Source: Microbotryum silenes-acaulis
Lineage: Eukaryota; Basidiomycota; Microbotryomycetes; Microbotryales; Microbotryaceae
Assembly: GCA_003665825.1 (NCBI GenBank)
Contig: QPFY01000020.1
Coordinates: 62,001 to 126,000 of the forward strand
DNA length: 64,000 bases
Reading direction: 5' to 3'
This document shows, piece after piece, positions 11,400-24,473 of this stretch. A program made the translations under genes and the position numbers. The notes under the pieces were generated by a model. It was not told the origin of the DNA. It worked only from the letters and a program-made list of their open reading frames with translations, and searched no databases. Every line of letters begins with the position of its first letter. Within the stretch, counting starts at the first letter, position 1.

Positions 11400-12485
11400 G
11401 GCATCTTTCACTGCGTTTTGTTTGTTGTAAGTGTGGGGGGCGTGACCTATGGTACGCATCCGGCGCCAGGGCGCCTGTCCGAACCGGGGGTTCGGGAATT
11501 GGGGTGTACGCATCATCCCAGGGTCTCGTCCAGGAAGATTAATCATCTTCCTCATCCCAACACAACCAAACACACCGAAAGATACACAAGGAAGGTCGCA
11601 AGGTCGCAATTCCCTTCCCGCGCTCGAGAACCCCATTGGCATCCGATCGAGACATCGGAGGGGAAAAGCGCGAGCAGGCCCATGGTCTCCCATGGTACGG
11701 CGGTACGCTATCGTACGGCGCTACCCTCGCGCGAGAGACTCGGCGCGGTTGTCACGAAAATTCGATGAGAGTGGGAGGGAAAAGGCGAAAATTAGAGAGA
11801 GTAGCGTATTCACAGTTTCTGGAACCTCATGTTGTTGTTGAGCCCCGCGCCCGCGCGTCAACGACAGCGAGACCACGCCTGAGATCTGTAGAAGAAGTGT
11901 CATGCAAACCCACGCGCTTGCTATACATTAAATCGTACACAAACAGCTCAATAGTTCCCCACCATGTCAAAAATCGACAAAAATCGTAGTCGGGCTGTAG
12001 GTCGATTTTTATGATCCAGAAAATGCAGAAAGGGTCATACATGACTTCTGGTCGAGACGCCGATACCACAGGCAGGTGCGGCAGACCCAATAGTGTACTG
12101 GTACATTCACTATAGGCGGCCCTCCGGGCCGCAACACAGACAAAAATTGCGATTTTAGGTACATGGGTCGCGGATCGACCTTTTTTTTATTTACTAGTTA
12201 GAGTAAAGGCAATTTGCTCGATTCTGATTAGCTGACGAGAAGGGCGGGTGCGGGTATTAGCGCTCCAAGCTCCAAGGCCGCAAGCTCCAAGGCGGCTCCG
12301 GTCAGCTCACGTCAGCCAAGAGCAGCCACTGTCAGCCAATGTGCACTGTCAGCGAAGGTTGTTAGCGCTGCTCGTTTCGCCGAGACTGCCCGGCGACGAC
12401 TCTCGCCCTCTACTCGCCCTCTCTCCCACATCGCCCTCGCCCAACCCCCGTCGCCCACTTCACTGGATCGCATCCTCTACCAACA
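11400..12485. other. Gene-free stretch between the DIRS-like relic and ISA1
   Basis: No gene recognised. It may include the 3' end of the DIRS-like element. A T run lies near 12181-12190, and copies of AGCTCCAAGGC and GTCAGCC-type words occur at 12260-12350, just upstream of ISA1. Confidence 0.4.
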
Positions 12486-13501
12486 ATGAACACACTCAGA
12501 ACAAGCCTGACTCGGTCACTGAATAGGTCGTACCCTGCCTCCCCCCTGGCGCCGTCATCGATCTGCATCGTCTCGAGTTCGAACGCGCTGCTCAGCTTGT
12601 CCTCCTCGTCGTCGTGGCACACGCCAAGCCGACACACTTCTCCCACCAGATCGGCCACAGGAACGACCTCATTGTGCTGGAACCGATCTGCCTCGTCCGC
12701 GTCGAGTGTGGCCTCGAGTCTGAGTGGCACCGCAGCCGTCCCGGGTGCGCCTCCGATCGTAGTGGCGCCGACCGCGGCATCGACCGCCAACAAGACCCAG
12801 CCTACGACCAAGCGACGCGCCGTTCCCAACGCACGAAAGGCTGCTATCACCCTTGTGCGTTCTCCCAGGCTGTTTTCAATTCGTCTAGTATCCCTCGGCT
12901 CACTGACCCCGTGTTGCACTCCACCATCGCCGATCCGTCCCGATCGTTCCCCCGTTCCCCCGTTCTCCCTTTTCCCCACTTACAGACCCCCGAAGCTGTC
13001 ACCCGAATCCGATCCCTCCTCTCTTCTCCAACACCCAAACTCATCCGTATCGGCGTGCGCAACAAGGGTTGCGCGGGCATGTCCTACCACCTCGAATACG
13101 TCGACGAACCCGCGCGGTTCGACGAAGTGGTCGAACAGGATGGCGTCAAGGTCGTCGTCGATTCGAGGGCGTTGTTCAGTGTGATTGGGAGTGAGATGGA
13201 TTGGCAAGAGGATGCATTGCAGGCCAAGTTTGTCTTCAAGAGTACGTTGCGGTCGGACACGCGGGGGCGGAGTGGAATTGGGAGCGGGGGGGGGATGCTT
13301 CCCCCTTGCAGCCCAGACTCGTTGATGTTTACTCGCACTGACGCTTGATATGATCTGTCGTCCTTCAATAGACCCCAATATCAAAGACGCTTGCGGCTGC
13401 GGAGAGTGAGTGGTCGGGCTCTGATGTTCCGTCTCGAACCCGACGCGCGGATAGCTGACCTGATCATCTCGCCTCGTCCTCACAGGTCGTTCATCGTATA
13501 G
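12486..13501 (+). CDS. ISA1: Mitochondrial iron-sulfur cluster assembly protein Isa1 (A-type carrier)
   Basis: Exons 12486-12854, 12986-13241, 13372-13405 and 13486-13501 join to 675 nt (224 aa). The N-terminus (MNTLRTSLTRSLNRSY) is basic and Ser/Thr-rich like a mitochondrial targeting peptide, followed by a Ser/Ala-rich linker. The conserved domain starts at KAAITLTPEAVTRIRSLL and contains the three cluster-binding cysteines: one in NKGCAGMSYHLEYV and two in DACGCGESF near the very end. IGSEMDW and AKFVFKNPN also match the HesB/IscA family. Isa1 works with Isa2 and Iba57 to make 4Fe-4S clusters for aconitase-type and radical-SAM enzymes. The ATG context (CAACAATGA) is good. The last coding exon is only 16 nt. 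Confidence 0.93.
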
Positions 13502-13706
13502 AGTAACACGTAGCAACCCCCTTGTGCATTCTCATGCTCTAACACCCTTCTACGTTTACCTTGTTCTCCCGATGGATGCGCTTCCGATCCTGTCTCGAGG
13601 TCGAGAACTCGCTTCGGTCTTTCGAAGTCTGTCTCACCCCCCTCTCCCCTCGCACACCAAAGACAACAAAGCTCCTTCAAATTCCAAAGTCTCCCTCTAC
13701 TACCAA

Positions 13707-16700
13707 TTACCAACTCATCAAACCCCTCAAATTCGCCAGTACCGTATCCGGGTCACTATGGATCATCTCGCACAACTCCATCTGACGACCCAAACTCAAC
13801 GCTTCGAATTCGGCCAAGAGTTCGCCGTCGAGTATGCCTTTGGTCATGGCGCGCGAGACCGAGTCGTTCTTTACGATCCTGTTTGGATAGCAGATCAAAG
13901 TGAATTGGATGGGAGTAAGTAGAGAGTTTTTCGGTCAGGGAAATCAGATCGAGATGCACCTACCTGAATCCCCTCGGGTTCAACCCTCCAAAGTGCAACA
14001 CACTCTTCATCATGATCATCTGCAAACTCTGCAACCTTTTGAACACGATATCCCTCACCGGAACCAACGTCATCAAGGAACCGTCGTTCGTCCCGTAGAG
14101 GATCCCATTTTGTTTGAGGTCTTCGGTTGGGGAAGGGCGACGAGCGAATAAGAGGGTTGCTTGGGCTTCGGAGGAGGTGGCGTATTCGGTACGGCAAAGG
14201 AGGCGTTGGCCTGCGTAGGAGGAGATGTCTGATGAATAGTAATGATGAGGTTAGGAGGATGCTTATAAGTAAGCAAGCAATCAGAGAAAGCACTCACTGA
14301 GAGGATCGTATTCAAACATCCTCAACACGCCGTCCAAATCACCCACGACGAAAGCGACCTTGCCATCATTGACCAAAAAGTTGGAGTTCGACACGCCGAC
14401 AGGTCGATAGTCCCTACCCAAGAGAACCAACTTGTAAGGATCCTCCTGAAACGCGACCAAAGTAACGGATTGCAAAGCGTCCCCGATAAGGAGAAAGTTC
14501 TTCGTCGCCGTCAAGGAAGTGACGTGGACGCCGACATCGAGGAACCCAACGGCGATAAAGACCTCATCTTGTTCCAGTGCGCGAGCGTAGAGCTTCTGCC
14601 CCATCGACATGATGAGGTGGCCGTTGATGTCGCAGATGTTGCCGACGACGGACTTGGTGTCTTCGTTCAGGAGTCGCTTGAGCTTGTGCGCGATGTAAGG
14701 CCGTTCGGGTGAGGGCACGATCGGGACCACTTCAAAGAGGTACATCTGCAAAATCGTAAGGGCGCGCATAGTCAGTAATATGAGCGAACCTGTCGAGGCC
14801 ACTTGTCCCATCGAACTCACCCCTCCCCTCGCCGCAAGATCCTCGGCACGGAATACCGTCGTTCCCACCGCAATAAAGTCCTTCCGCCCCGTAGCCGTAC
14901 TCTTGCTCGAGAGAGTGACGGTCTTTAGCGTCGATACGAATTCGTTGGGTCGGAACTCGAACCCGTCGATCGCCTCCCATGTGCCCGGCATGATCAGTTC
15001 CAGTGTCGAGCGGAAGTTGTGCGCATCCGTGATCTCGGGGTCTGCGATCGATAAAAGGCTCAGCCTTCCGCTCCAACGATTTTCAGAGCACGCGTGCACT
15101 CACTCTCGTTGACGTAGACGGGCTTGCCTTCGTCGTCAAAGTTCATAAAGACGGTATCGTACAACGCTCCGGCGACGTAGAGACCCGAGTCGAGATCAAA
15201 GGTGACTGCAGCGTAGCGTCGATCTTTAGGCACTCGTTGATACGGCATCTCACGATCGAAACAAACGTCGTCCGGCAGGGATGCAGCGTAAAGGCTCTGC
15301 AATTGTGAATATATAGGGTAAGCCATGGCATGTCTGAGATCTGGCCAGTCTTGCTAGGGCACTCACATCTTTGGACTGTACCAGATACCCGTCACCATTG
15401 GCCGCCGGGGAGAACCCGTACAAGTTTTTCTCGCTACTCTCGACGTATCGCACCGGCCCATGATCACTCGCAATGAGCCAGAACGGGTCATCACCCGTTA
15501 CAAACCACCCCGAGAATCCATCGATGTTGGTGAAAGGGATGAATTCGCGTCTCGGAGAGGGTAATGGCTCTTCTTCATCGAGGCCACGTTTCGCTTTCCT
15601 TCGGACGGGGAGAGGGAGCCGTTTGGTCAACATCTTGACGAAGCGGACTCCGAGTGAAGCAGTCCGATCGGGTCGGGATGATTCGCCTGCGGTGATTGAA
15701 GGCATCGCTTCGTACACAGCCATCGCACCATTTTTGAGCAAGACCACGAGATGAGCGCGCAGGCGACTTTGACCGACGTGACCACACAGCACTCGATCGA
15801 TCTGGATGTCGTCCTCGTCAATGTTTTCGGGCACCGGTTCACCCTGCCCGTCCTGAATCACGTCGGGGAACAAGGCGATCGCCGTTGCGGAGAACACGAC
15901 CTGAAGGTTGGGCAGCAGCACGATCTGCAGGTCTCCATGCTCATCCACAAGAGGCACCCACTGCCATGCCGGGTTTTGGCCGTGCGTTGCCAGCGCCCCA
16001 TTCTGCACTGTCGGCTCAATCACGAGCGAGAGGTTGCCCTTGGTTTCGGAAGCAAGCGTTCGCCGGGGCGCGGTCGTGTAGAGATCGTCCTCGTCCTCGG
16101 CGGTGTCAGGCACTGCAGTCGCGCCGCTCTTCTGCCCCTGTGGCACAGAGCGAACGAGGGGCACGGCTCGGGTCGAGTCCGAAAACAAAGTGACGGCCAG
16201 GGCCGAGCTGGTGTAGCTCAACACGGCATCGAACACGGCAACGTCGCCGCTGATGATGTCGTAGACGAAGACCTCAACCTTATCTGACGGTCCGAAGACG
16301 GCCACGAGCGACTGCGACATGATGGCCCGCGAGGCGAGTGAGACCCTGGTGAAGACACGTGAGTGTCGTACAGATAGATCGGCATCGAGTACATGCAATT
16401 CCGCAGGGGTGATGCGAATGATGGACGTCCCGTCGGGTGAGGCGAAAGCGGCAATGGTCGGTCCCGAAAGCTCTGTTGGCTCAGTCTCGGTGGTCGCGAG
16501 CGCGGTGAATCGAGTGGTCGAAGCATCAGAAGAAATCAGTACGGGAGACTGTTGCCCTTTCAAATTCAGCGCCCAGACACCATTCGTAGAGATCGTCGAG
16601 CTGTCGAGTCTCCGTCGTTTCCGAGGCGCGATGGTACGATGGAACACCGTAAGCCCGGACGTTGGTCCCTGGCCCGTACTAGCGACGAGATCGGCGGGTG

Positions 16701-18712
16701 AGTCGTCCCCTACAAGTCCAACCGCAAGGCTTCGTATGCTTCCATAGTGCTCAAGCACATCGCAGGGTGTGAGCAGCAACGAGCGACCGCCCGCGAGTAC
16801 CCGCGCCGGAGCTGCAGCAATGGTCGTCTGGGGGGCCTTTGTTGCATCACTTGCACCGTAGATATCTATAATAATTGATAATGAGGTCAGCATGCGCCAG
16901 CTCACTATTTTGAAGTGAAGGACGATCTCACCGTCCAAATCGTCAAAGTCCATCTCGGCAGGTCGAGACGAAGCGAGCTCGGAGCTGGTCCCCTTCGTAG
17001 CTCCCACTTGCCAGCTCAGCAAACTCGACTCCCCGGCATGCGATCCCACAAACACATATCCTATCTCGCCGAAGCGACCTTTGCTCCCTCGGATCCGTTC
17101 GACGCAGCTCGCCGGCACGCCTCGACCGACCTGCTTGAGGTTCATCGAAGAGATCGAGCGGCCCGAGGTGACGAGACTGAGCTCGAACACACTGCCGGAC
17201 TTGGCAAAGATAATCGCTTTGCTGTTGGAAATGAAGACGATGCGGGCACCTTCGAGCTCGTCGCGCGTCGTCGTCTCACCCGGCTTGATCGAGGACGAAG
17301 CGGCGGGCCAGTCTTTGACGAACCATCCGTTTGCGGCGACGCCTACTAGCTTGCCTCCTTGTTCGAGATGCATGACACCATTCGCAGTGAGAATGAGTGC
17401 GCCACCGAGATCCGGTGGGCAGGGATGAATAGAGAGGCAGGTGTGAGGGAGAGGTGGGGAGGTTGCGATGACAACGGCGGTCGTGTCCGAGTCGGTCCCC
17501 TTGGAGGTCCCCGTCGCGAGCGTCACGAGTGAGACGAGGCAGTTGTTGCTGACATTCTCGAGGCGTCCAGCCCAGGTCTGTTCCGGTGCGTATAGGATCG
17601 CCAGGGTCGGTTCGTTGAAGCCGGGGAGGAAGGCGATGTCGATGACATTACGAATCGGGGGGGTGCCTCCGACGAGAGCGATCGAGTTGGACAGCGTCGA
17701 AAATCGAGCGGGTCCACTGATGCTGGTCGTCGCGGTCAGGGAAGCCAGAGGTAGGAGATGTGACGGGGCGTATGGAATACTGTGGGCCAATTAGGATCAG
17801 CACTCGTGTTAGCTCTGGCCAGTTGGGTTGTTCGGAGTGAGAAAGACCAGACTAACGAAGCAATGCCCTGAGGTCCCCATGCTTCGGCATCCACTCCAAG
17901 ACTGTCGAGATCAATTTCCTCTTGGAAGAAGGGTAGAATTGCCAGTGTTCCATCTCCTCCCGTGTTGGAAGGCAGCAGCAGCACCGACAGTCGCGAAGCT
18001 GGATCGGTCGCAGCCAGCGTCGATCCTTCAGCCTGTCGAGCAACCCGCACATGATACAGAGCAGCGTAAGCCGATGTTTTCCAAGGTAATCAGGGGCTGC
18101 ATACCCGGGCGCACTGACCACTTGGGGTAGCTTCTCAAACGTGTGCAACGAGACGGGGAGCAGATCATGGGCGGATGGGGTCCACTCCAGGAGCGAGAGC
18201 TGAAGGGAAGGCAAAGCGAGCGTGTGAGAACGTCAGCAGGTCGTACGCGGATACGCTAGATGGATGGTGCACCACTCACTTTGGCGTCTTGGAAAGAGAC
18301 CAATACGCGATCTGCGCCATCGGTCTTGGAGGCGAGTGTCCGGATGCGCGCGAGCGAGGTCACCGTGCCGTGCAGTCGTCTCGTCATGAGGTGGTGCAGC
18401 CGAGCCGTGGGGGCCTAACACGGATATAAGGGATCAGTTATGCCTGGCAAGGACGAGCTCAAGCACCGGCCCGGCAGTGATACTCCGACCTGAAGCTGTG
18501 GGCTTAAAACTCACCTCGTGCGACGATACGGAAACGGGCTCATATTCCCTCACTTCAAACACCTGCAACACGTGGTTGCGCGCCGTCACGAGATGACTGA
18601 CGACCGTCCCATCATCCGAGGTCGAGGCCGTGTCCTGCGCTGCCGTCAGTCGTACACTCAGCGCATGCGACACACCCGTCGGCGGCAGCTGCACTCGATG
18701 GTACGCATTCAT
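13707..18712 (-). CDS. CFT1: Cleavage and polyadenylation factor subunit Cft1 / CPSF160
   Basis: Eleven exons (18515-18712, 18280-18414, 18119-18199, 17857-18032, 16932-17779, 15367-16865, 15104-15296, 14821-15041, 14298-14745, 13964-14210, 13707-13878) join to 4218 nt, 1405 aa, the usual Cft1 length. Recognisable blocks are the N-terminus HRVQLPPTGVSHA, the RLHGTVTSL to VLVSFQDAK strand, TLAILYAPEQTWAGRLE, DVLEHYGSIRSLAVG, AEDLAARGG followed by MYLFEVVP, FVVGDLDGVLRMFEYDP and GGLNPRGFR, with ILDGELLAEF near the C-terminus. The protein is a beta-propeller scaffold of the nuclear cleavage and polyadenylation complex, involved in recognising the poly(A) signal. It converges with ISA1, with stop codons 205 bp apart. 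The first ATG in the homologous region (18712) was taken as start. Confidence 0.95.
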
Positions 18713-19329
18713 CGCCGGCCTTCCCTTCCTCGTGTGAGGTTTCGGTGCGGAGGGATCGAAAGCCGGCCCAGCGCGCCTGTCAAGGAGGACAGTCGCCGCC
18801 GGACGACTCAGAGTCAAGAAACATCCGGAGAAGTGGATACAGGATATAAGCACGGCTTCTTCTTCTGCCTTGTCGAGCAAAGACGAGCTCGCTTGATCGC
18901 TCAGCTCTCTTTGTCGCGGGTGGAGCAATAGAGATCTCAATCAAAGTCCAGGCCGAGCAGAACTTGAGCTTCAGAGGAAAATGTGTTCGAGCGGCGTTAC
19001 ACGAGGTCTATATGCCACGCCCCCCGAACCAGGCTACAAAAGGGTGAGGGACGGAGCAAATAATGATACATGTATACAGCCAAAGTATTTCGGCCCAAAC
19101 CAGGCTTGCGTCATGGAGCAACCACTGGGAACCGAAGAAACAGCTGGAGACGTCTATGATGAGGAACGAAAGGACAGTGTCTGCCGAGGAAGAAGTAGAG
19201 TCACCCAGAGCGCGCCGTCACGAAGAGCGTGACGGGATAGACATGTGACCCAAGAGACGTGCGTGGGTTATGATGCGATAAGGAGAGGAAAGTGCCGATC
19301 GTCTGAAGTGAGAAGCGTCCAAAAACTGT
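18713..19329. other. Intergenic region upstream of CFT1
   Basis: Lies between the CFT1 start and the 3' end of the cysteine-rich gene, both on the minus strand. No gene or repeat recognised. Confidence 0.45.
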
Positions 19330-20457
19330 TCAAGCCTTGACGCAAGTCTTTTGCCTGCGCTTGTTGGTGCCCGCCTTGAACCCACTGGGGCAATCTGTAA
19401 AGGTTTATGAAGGGAGGGAAGTGGTCAGTCCCTGATGGTGGACGTGGTCCCATAGGAGATTTAAGAGCAAGACCGACCAAGGCTGCACGCGCCCGTAACG
19501 CAAGAGGCGGCGTATTTTCCGTCGTACGAGGCGTCGCACTTATTGCCTTCCTGTGTATGCCAATCACCAGTAGGTGTTTAATAAAGGTGTTTGATGAAGC
19601 TGAAAGTGTCTCGTTCTAGCTGACTTACACGACCGCAGTTGTTGGGGTCGGAGCCGAGAGCGATGCAGGCGTTTTGGGCTTTGTTGATGGTGTAGCCGCG
19701 GGTGGTGCATTGGAGCGTGCACTTTCCGTCGGCGCAGCCGGACACACCGTTCTCGCTCTGGGCGCAAGTCTTGTTCCTGCACTTGTCGACGTTTTTGATG
19801 CAAGCCGTGGATCTATCGGTGATCTGTGAGGTGTATCCCTTCGGGCAGCTGACCGTGCACACTTGGTCACAGGTGACGGTCGCGACCTTGGGGTCGTACG
19901 AAAGCTTGCCTCGGAGCTGGCGAACACAGAGGGCGTCCGCGTTGGCTTGGGCGTTAGCTGGGAGCGGTGTAGTAAGAAAACACGTATGCTAGAGTCAGCC
20001 TCTCCATGACACGGCTGTCCACTGTGCACGCGACACACGCTGAGTTCACAACTCACCCTCGCGGCCAAGTCGGCAACGAATCCTCGGCTGCGATCGCTTG
20101 CTCAAGGCTTGGCTCTCAACGTCTCGTCGAGTTAGACCGACCGCAGCGTAAGCGTCCTCAAAGTTGCGCGTAGCTAAGTCTTTGGATTCTGAGGCTCGAA
20201 CCGAGCGCTTGGCTTTGCGGGCGGCGCGCGCTCGGGCGAGGGCGATTCGCGACGAAGTCTCGCGTTGGAGCGTCCTCTTGTCGAAGTCCATGGCGGCCGC
20301 GGGGGAGGCAGAGTCTTCCAAGATGGAAGGAAGAACCCGTTTAAGGTCAGTCATCAGCCCATGTATGGTAGTCTGTTATCATGGACCTACCAGCGACGGG
20401 CGCAGCAAATACGGGCAGCGCGATGGCGAGCACAGAAAGGATCTTAGTGGCGAGCAT
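19330..20457 (-). CDS. Secreted cysteine-rich protein, copy A (unknown function)
   Basis: Exons 20391-20457, 20057-20314, 19629-19957, 19478-19550 and 19330-19394 give 792 nt, 263 aa. It begins with a signal peptide (MLATKILSVLAIALPVFA). A charged Ala/Arg-rich pro-region follows, ending in a dibasic LSKR site, then a mature part with about 18 cysteines. Within it are ACIKNVDKCRNKTCAQ, GCADGKCTLQC, NKCDASYDGKYAASC and a last DCPSGFKAG block. I do not recognise a named domain. A close paralogue lies at 28763-29928 in the same direction with exons 3-5 of identical length (329, 73, 65 nt). Secretion and Kex2-type processing are inferred from the sequence; function is unknown. Confidence 0.88.
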
Positions 20458-23400
20458 CTTGGACGTAGAGAACACAGGGGTCGAATTTGGGAGTGACTGG
20501 GGGCTTCACGGGAGGTGGAGGCTAGGTGACTTGTGAAGGAGGATCTGAGTATGAGGAAGGAGGTTGAAGAGCAAGAGAAGGCAGTGTTGAGGTCCTCATC
20601 GTACACTGTGTTCGGTAAACGACAAGAGATAGCCCGTAGCCCACTATTCGGCGCTCAGATCAACGCGGGGGATCCGCACATCCTAATGCGGACCGACATA
20701 ACAGGGACGAGGCCGCGCGCACGGTTCTGTTTTGTTTTTCAGCCCAGCGTTTTCGGGGCAGAGGGTCGATCCTGTGCGCGCCGCTGCGTCGCTAGGTGCA
20801 CTCAGCTGCCCGCGCCCGCCAGCCCCTAGATCCGTGCCTGATGTAGCCTGTTTTGCGCATGAAATGCTGATAGTTCTGGATTAAACAGGTAGCATGGCTA
20901 GTTTTGTGTCGATTGGACGAAGAAGTGTCATACTGGGTCCTGCATCATGAGCGACGGCCCCGGCCGGTCCCTGCAGTGGGGTCCGCGCCGGCACCATGGC
21001 AAAGAGGCTATGATACTGCAAACCTAAGTGTCTACTGCCGGACATAAAATCAGAAAAGCTGTTACAGAAGCTATAGGAGTATTCTAAATTGCAGAAGCCT
21101 AGAAAATTTGCATACCTAGCCGTGCAATTCGGGGTCGAAGCACTGACCTGCGCAGGCGCGACTCCCGTTTGTATAAATCGCGACGGCAGCCACAGCAATC
21201 TTCCCGTTGTGGAAGGTGGTCCTAACCGCCTTGGCTGCCCGAGCGACCTCGGGTCTATCCGGAATTATCAAGGGGCCACTGAAGCCTCAGATCCCGCGCC
21301 CACACAGCAATTCCCAGATTATAAATGGTGCCTCGCAGTCTAGTGTGCTAATCCCTTCTGAAGGGGTGCGTGGGAACCATCCCGGGGCCGTTCCGAATTC
21401 CCGGATCCCAGCTTGCTCGCGCCTTTGTCCAGCATCGTTTCTCGACTTGGTCGATGAATGTGCCTAGGTGCCGGGCCCTTGTACCTGGCAGTGCGAGAGG
21501 CACAAGAAGGATAGGATCGATCCATGGTTCGCTCCATGATTCTTGCTCGGCCAAGATCGGGGCATAATGCATCGGGTCTGTGCGTATTCAGGAGCTGCAA
21601 TACTTCCGAGCCCCTCCCCGGAACCTCGACTTTTCGCCAAAGGGCCTTGCCTCCTTGGGCAGACCGTGTGCACGGACAAAAAGAACTGTGCTTCGAGCCG
21701 GACAAGAGGGTATCTGGTGCCTGTTAATTATTCATTGACCCCGAAATATCTGCCTGCCGATGGACATACAGCTGTTGGGGATGCCCAGCGGGCACCCCTC
21801 ATCTCAAAAGACTCGTGGTCGGAGATATCGCGGGCGCGGATCTCCTACCCATTGACGTTCCATGGGCTGTCGCAGAGCATCCTACACGGGGGGTCCCTAT
21901 CAATCATTCATCTTCAGTCGATAGTGCAAGAACCCCTCTTGATGGCAATATCATCGTCCAAGCGACGTCCAAACGTCATGTGCGAGTAGATTTAAAGCCT
22001 CTATTTCAGACCGCGCTAGGCCGGCGCTGTAAGCCCGGCGCTGTAAGCCCGGCGGCTTTGCGGACGGGCAGAAATAGGGGCACCCGCATGTGTGTCATCA
22101 ACGGGTTCAGAAATTAATATCGATCAGTATTCGCTGCCGCGAGCGAGTGGTGAACTGGCGTCGGCTGATACAGGGATCTGGCCGTGCGCTGGCTCGCATT
22201 GCGCCCATTGTAGTCACCGAAATTACCCCTTTCAGCCATTTTGCCCGATCTAGTCGCGGACGTCAACCGACGTCGTCTGCGAGGCCAAGATCCGTTTCTC
22301 GGCCGAATTTTCTGGGGGTCCTAACCCCCAATATCTTCGGTCTTCAGGATGGTACCCCCCTCCCCCCCCCCCCCCCCCCCCTTTTCTCTCGGTTGAATCG
22401 GGCTGGTGCTGTTGTGAGAGTTGGCCCGCCGAACCCTGAGCCCGAGGTGGCCGGCTCCTGGCTGAGGCGGGCGTTGCTCGGGCCTCAATATTTACCCGCC
22501 GAACCACGCAGGATGAAGAGGTCTACTGCAGCAAACGTTCTTGGGTCCAGTTGTTGATAAATTTTCCGTGTATAAACGATGATGGTGTTGCGAATGCGAC
22601 GGACTCCTTTCGCTTCTCTGTTCGCCCGGCCCGGACGAATCTGCAGTCGAAGAAGCGGCGGGTTGCGCTCGAAAGCCAGCGCGTTGCATGATTCCGCCAT
22701 GAGTGTACCAAGACAAAACTGCAAGACGTGAGACTTGCCATCCTGCTTGGAACGGGTGGCCTCGTGCACGCTGATTGGTTGCCATGGGTGGCGTGCATGC
22801 ACAGAGTCAGGAGTGCGCGCGCCGCGGAGGCAGAGAGTGCTCGAAGCCCTCAAAGCTCGAAGTCCTGGGCCACTGGCTGATAGCAAATAAATTTTGACTG
22901 TAAAATGTCTACATCAGACTTTCATCTGCTAATACAGCTGCTCATGAAATCAATGAGTTGCGAGAGCTATTGTTGACGAGTCGTCGAGTGCGCTGCAGCG
23001 AGAAACGGGGGCGACATCGTCAGACCCCTCAAGACGCCTTCAATCTGTTGGAGAAGAGCTCAGGCGGATGCGGTCTGACACCGCCCCAGCATCTCGTAGG
23101 TGATACAGCATGATAGTAGACGCTCCCACTGAGCTCATGCGTAGTTCTGTCGAAAATTTGTTCGGACAGGCTGAGTGCCGCTGGGTGCCACCAGCGTGGT
23201 GACTTCGGTGACCGAGGGGCCATCGGCTGGATCCGACCTGGTGCAACGGATTTGGGCTGATCTTGCTTTCACCTTCGCTTTTGCATGCCCGTTCATCTTC
23301 ATCCAAATTCCATTCTTATATTCCCATCTCCAGCATCATCTTCACATGACATCACCTCGCACCACCTCACACCGTCCCCACCTCCATTACCATCTGAAAC

Positions 23401-23837
23401 TCCACATCAGATAGCCTCCTTTTCACCTTCGCCTTCACCCCGATCGCCATCACCTTCGCTTCCCCTCGATCGACCTCCATCTTGAGTCTTTGCCCTCACC
23501 TCTACGATTGTTGCTTACCCACACACCTCCACCTGCGACGTACCCTCGTTCCATGTGCTCTTCTTTCACCTTCAATTTGATCTCCACCGCGAAGCGCGCC
23601 ATCACCCACCCAGTCGTCCGCCTCTGTCTGGCTTACGTCATCCACCTCGTGGTTCGCGTCCGCCTGCGGATTCTTCGCCTCAAGGGGTTGTTTCCTCACG
23701 TGCGCCAATCGGCAGTGTAAGACGTCATGACGGGTATGGTCAACAAACTATTTCTAAAATAAATTGAAGTTTCAAGCCCAACTACCCTAGTAGTTAGTTG
23801 TTCTTACTCCCTCTGCTCGAACGCGAGTTTTGGTGAG
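20458..23837. other. Gene-poor stretch of 3.4 kb
   Basis: No supported gene on either strand. Short open frames lack family motifs and overlap each other. A run of 20 C residues lies at 22362-22381. The words GCCCGCCGAACC and ACCCGCCGAACC recur at about 22423 and 22495. Possibly old transposon-derived DNA, but nothing can be named. Confidence 0.4.
22362..22381. repeat. Homopolymer run of 20 C
   Basis: Twenty cytosines in a row after a T at 22361, itself preceded by six more C residues. Likely a site of length variation and of sequencing error. Confidence 0.9.
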
Positions 23838-24250
23838 CTACACGGGCAACCCTCAACCGCACGGAATCCATGTGGCTATAATCCGCAACGGGCCATATGG
23901 CTAACCAGCTGCAAAGCTCGATGTTTTCCTGCTGGATTACCTATGAGATGCAATGTTTTTCAACATCAACTTGTCAGAAATTGCCAGGGATGACAATGTC
24001 TTGGGCAGAACCGCTAACCATGCGCGAAGGGTCGAAGCGCACTCGCGAGTCCATAATTGTACCCTCTTCACCCCGAATGTCATATTCTGGATACATTGCC
24101 ATCCCTGGTAATTTTTGGCAAGTTGATGTTGAAATATCTTGCATCGCATAGGGAATCCAGCCGGAAAACATCGAGCTTTTGCAGATGGTCACTGACCGTC
24201 ACCGGATTATAGCCACATGGATTCCGTGCGGTTGAGGGTTGCCCGTGTAG
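23838..24250. mobile_element. Fold-back / MITE-like element with about 160-bp inverted repeats
   Basis: The left arm (23838-23999) and right arm (24093-24250) are inverted copies. The outer 48 bp, starting CTACACGGGCAACCCTCAAC, match perfectly; the rest matches with scattered mismatches and small indels. The spacer is about 93 bp. No coding capacity for a transposase is present, so it looks non-autonomous. I could not find a clear target-site duplication. It ends about 220 bp upstream of the transporter start codon. Confidence 0.85.
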
Positions 24251-24473
24251 TAACAGTGTCGCCGGCTGCCAGAAATCTTCTTCGGCTCGCACTGACATGT
24301 CGGGACAGGTCAGACGAGAACGGGGATGATGGAGAGGAAGTGGGAATGGGTGGGGATTCGCAGTTTTTGCCCCTTTTTTTCACTTGCACGTTCGGGCCGC
24401 TTTGTACAGTCGCGCCGACTGGTGTCTGTTCTTTGGTTATCATTATTTAGGTAGCAGAACACTGCAGAGGCTT

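Noticed and set aside
15751..17794. Several plus-strand frames of 90-180 codons across CFT1
   Set aside because: All are antisense shadows of the long CFT1 exons, whose protein matches the family throughout.
20880..22080. Possible hidden gene in the gene-poor stretch
   Set aside because: Overlapping frames of 60-150 codons occur on both strands, but none has motifs or spliceable partners.
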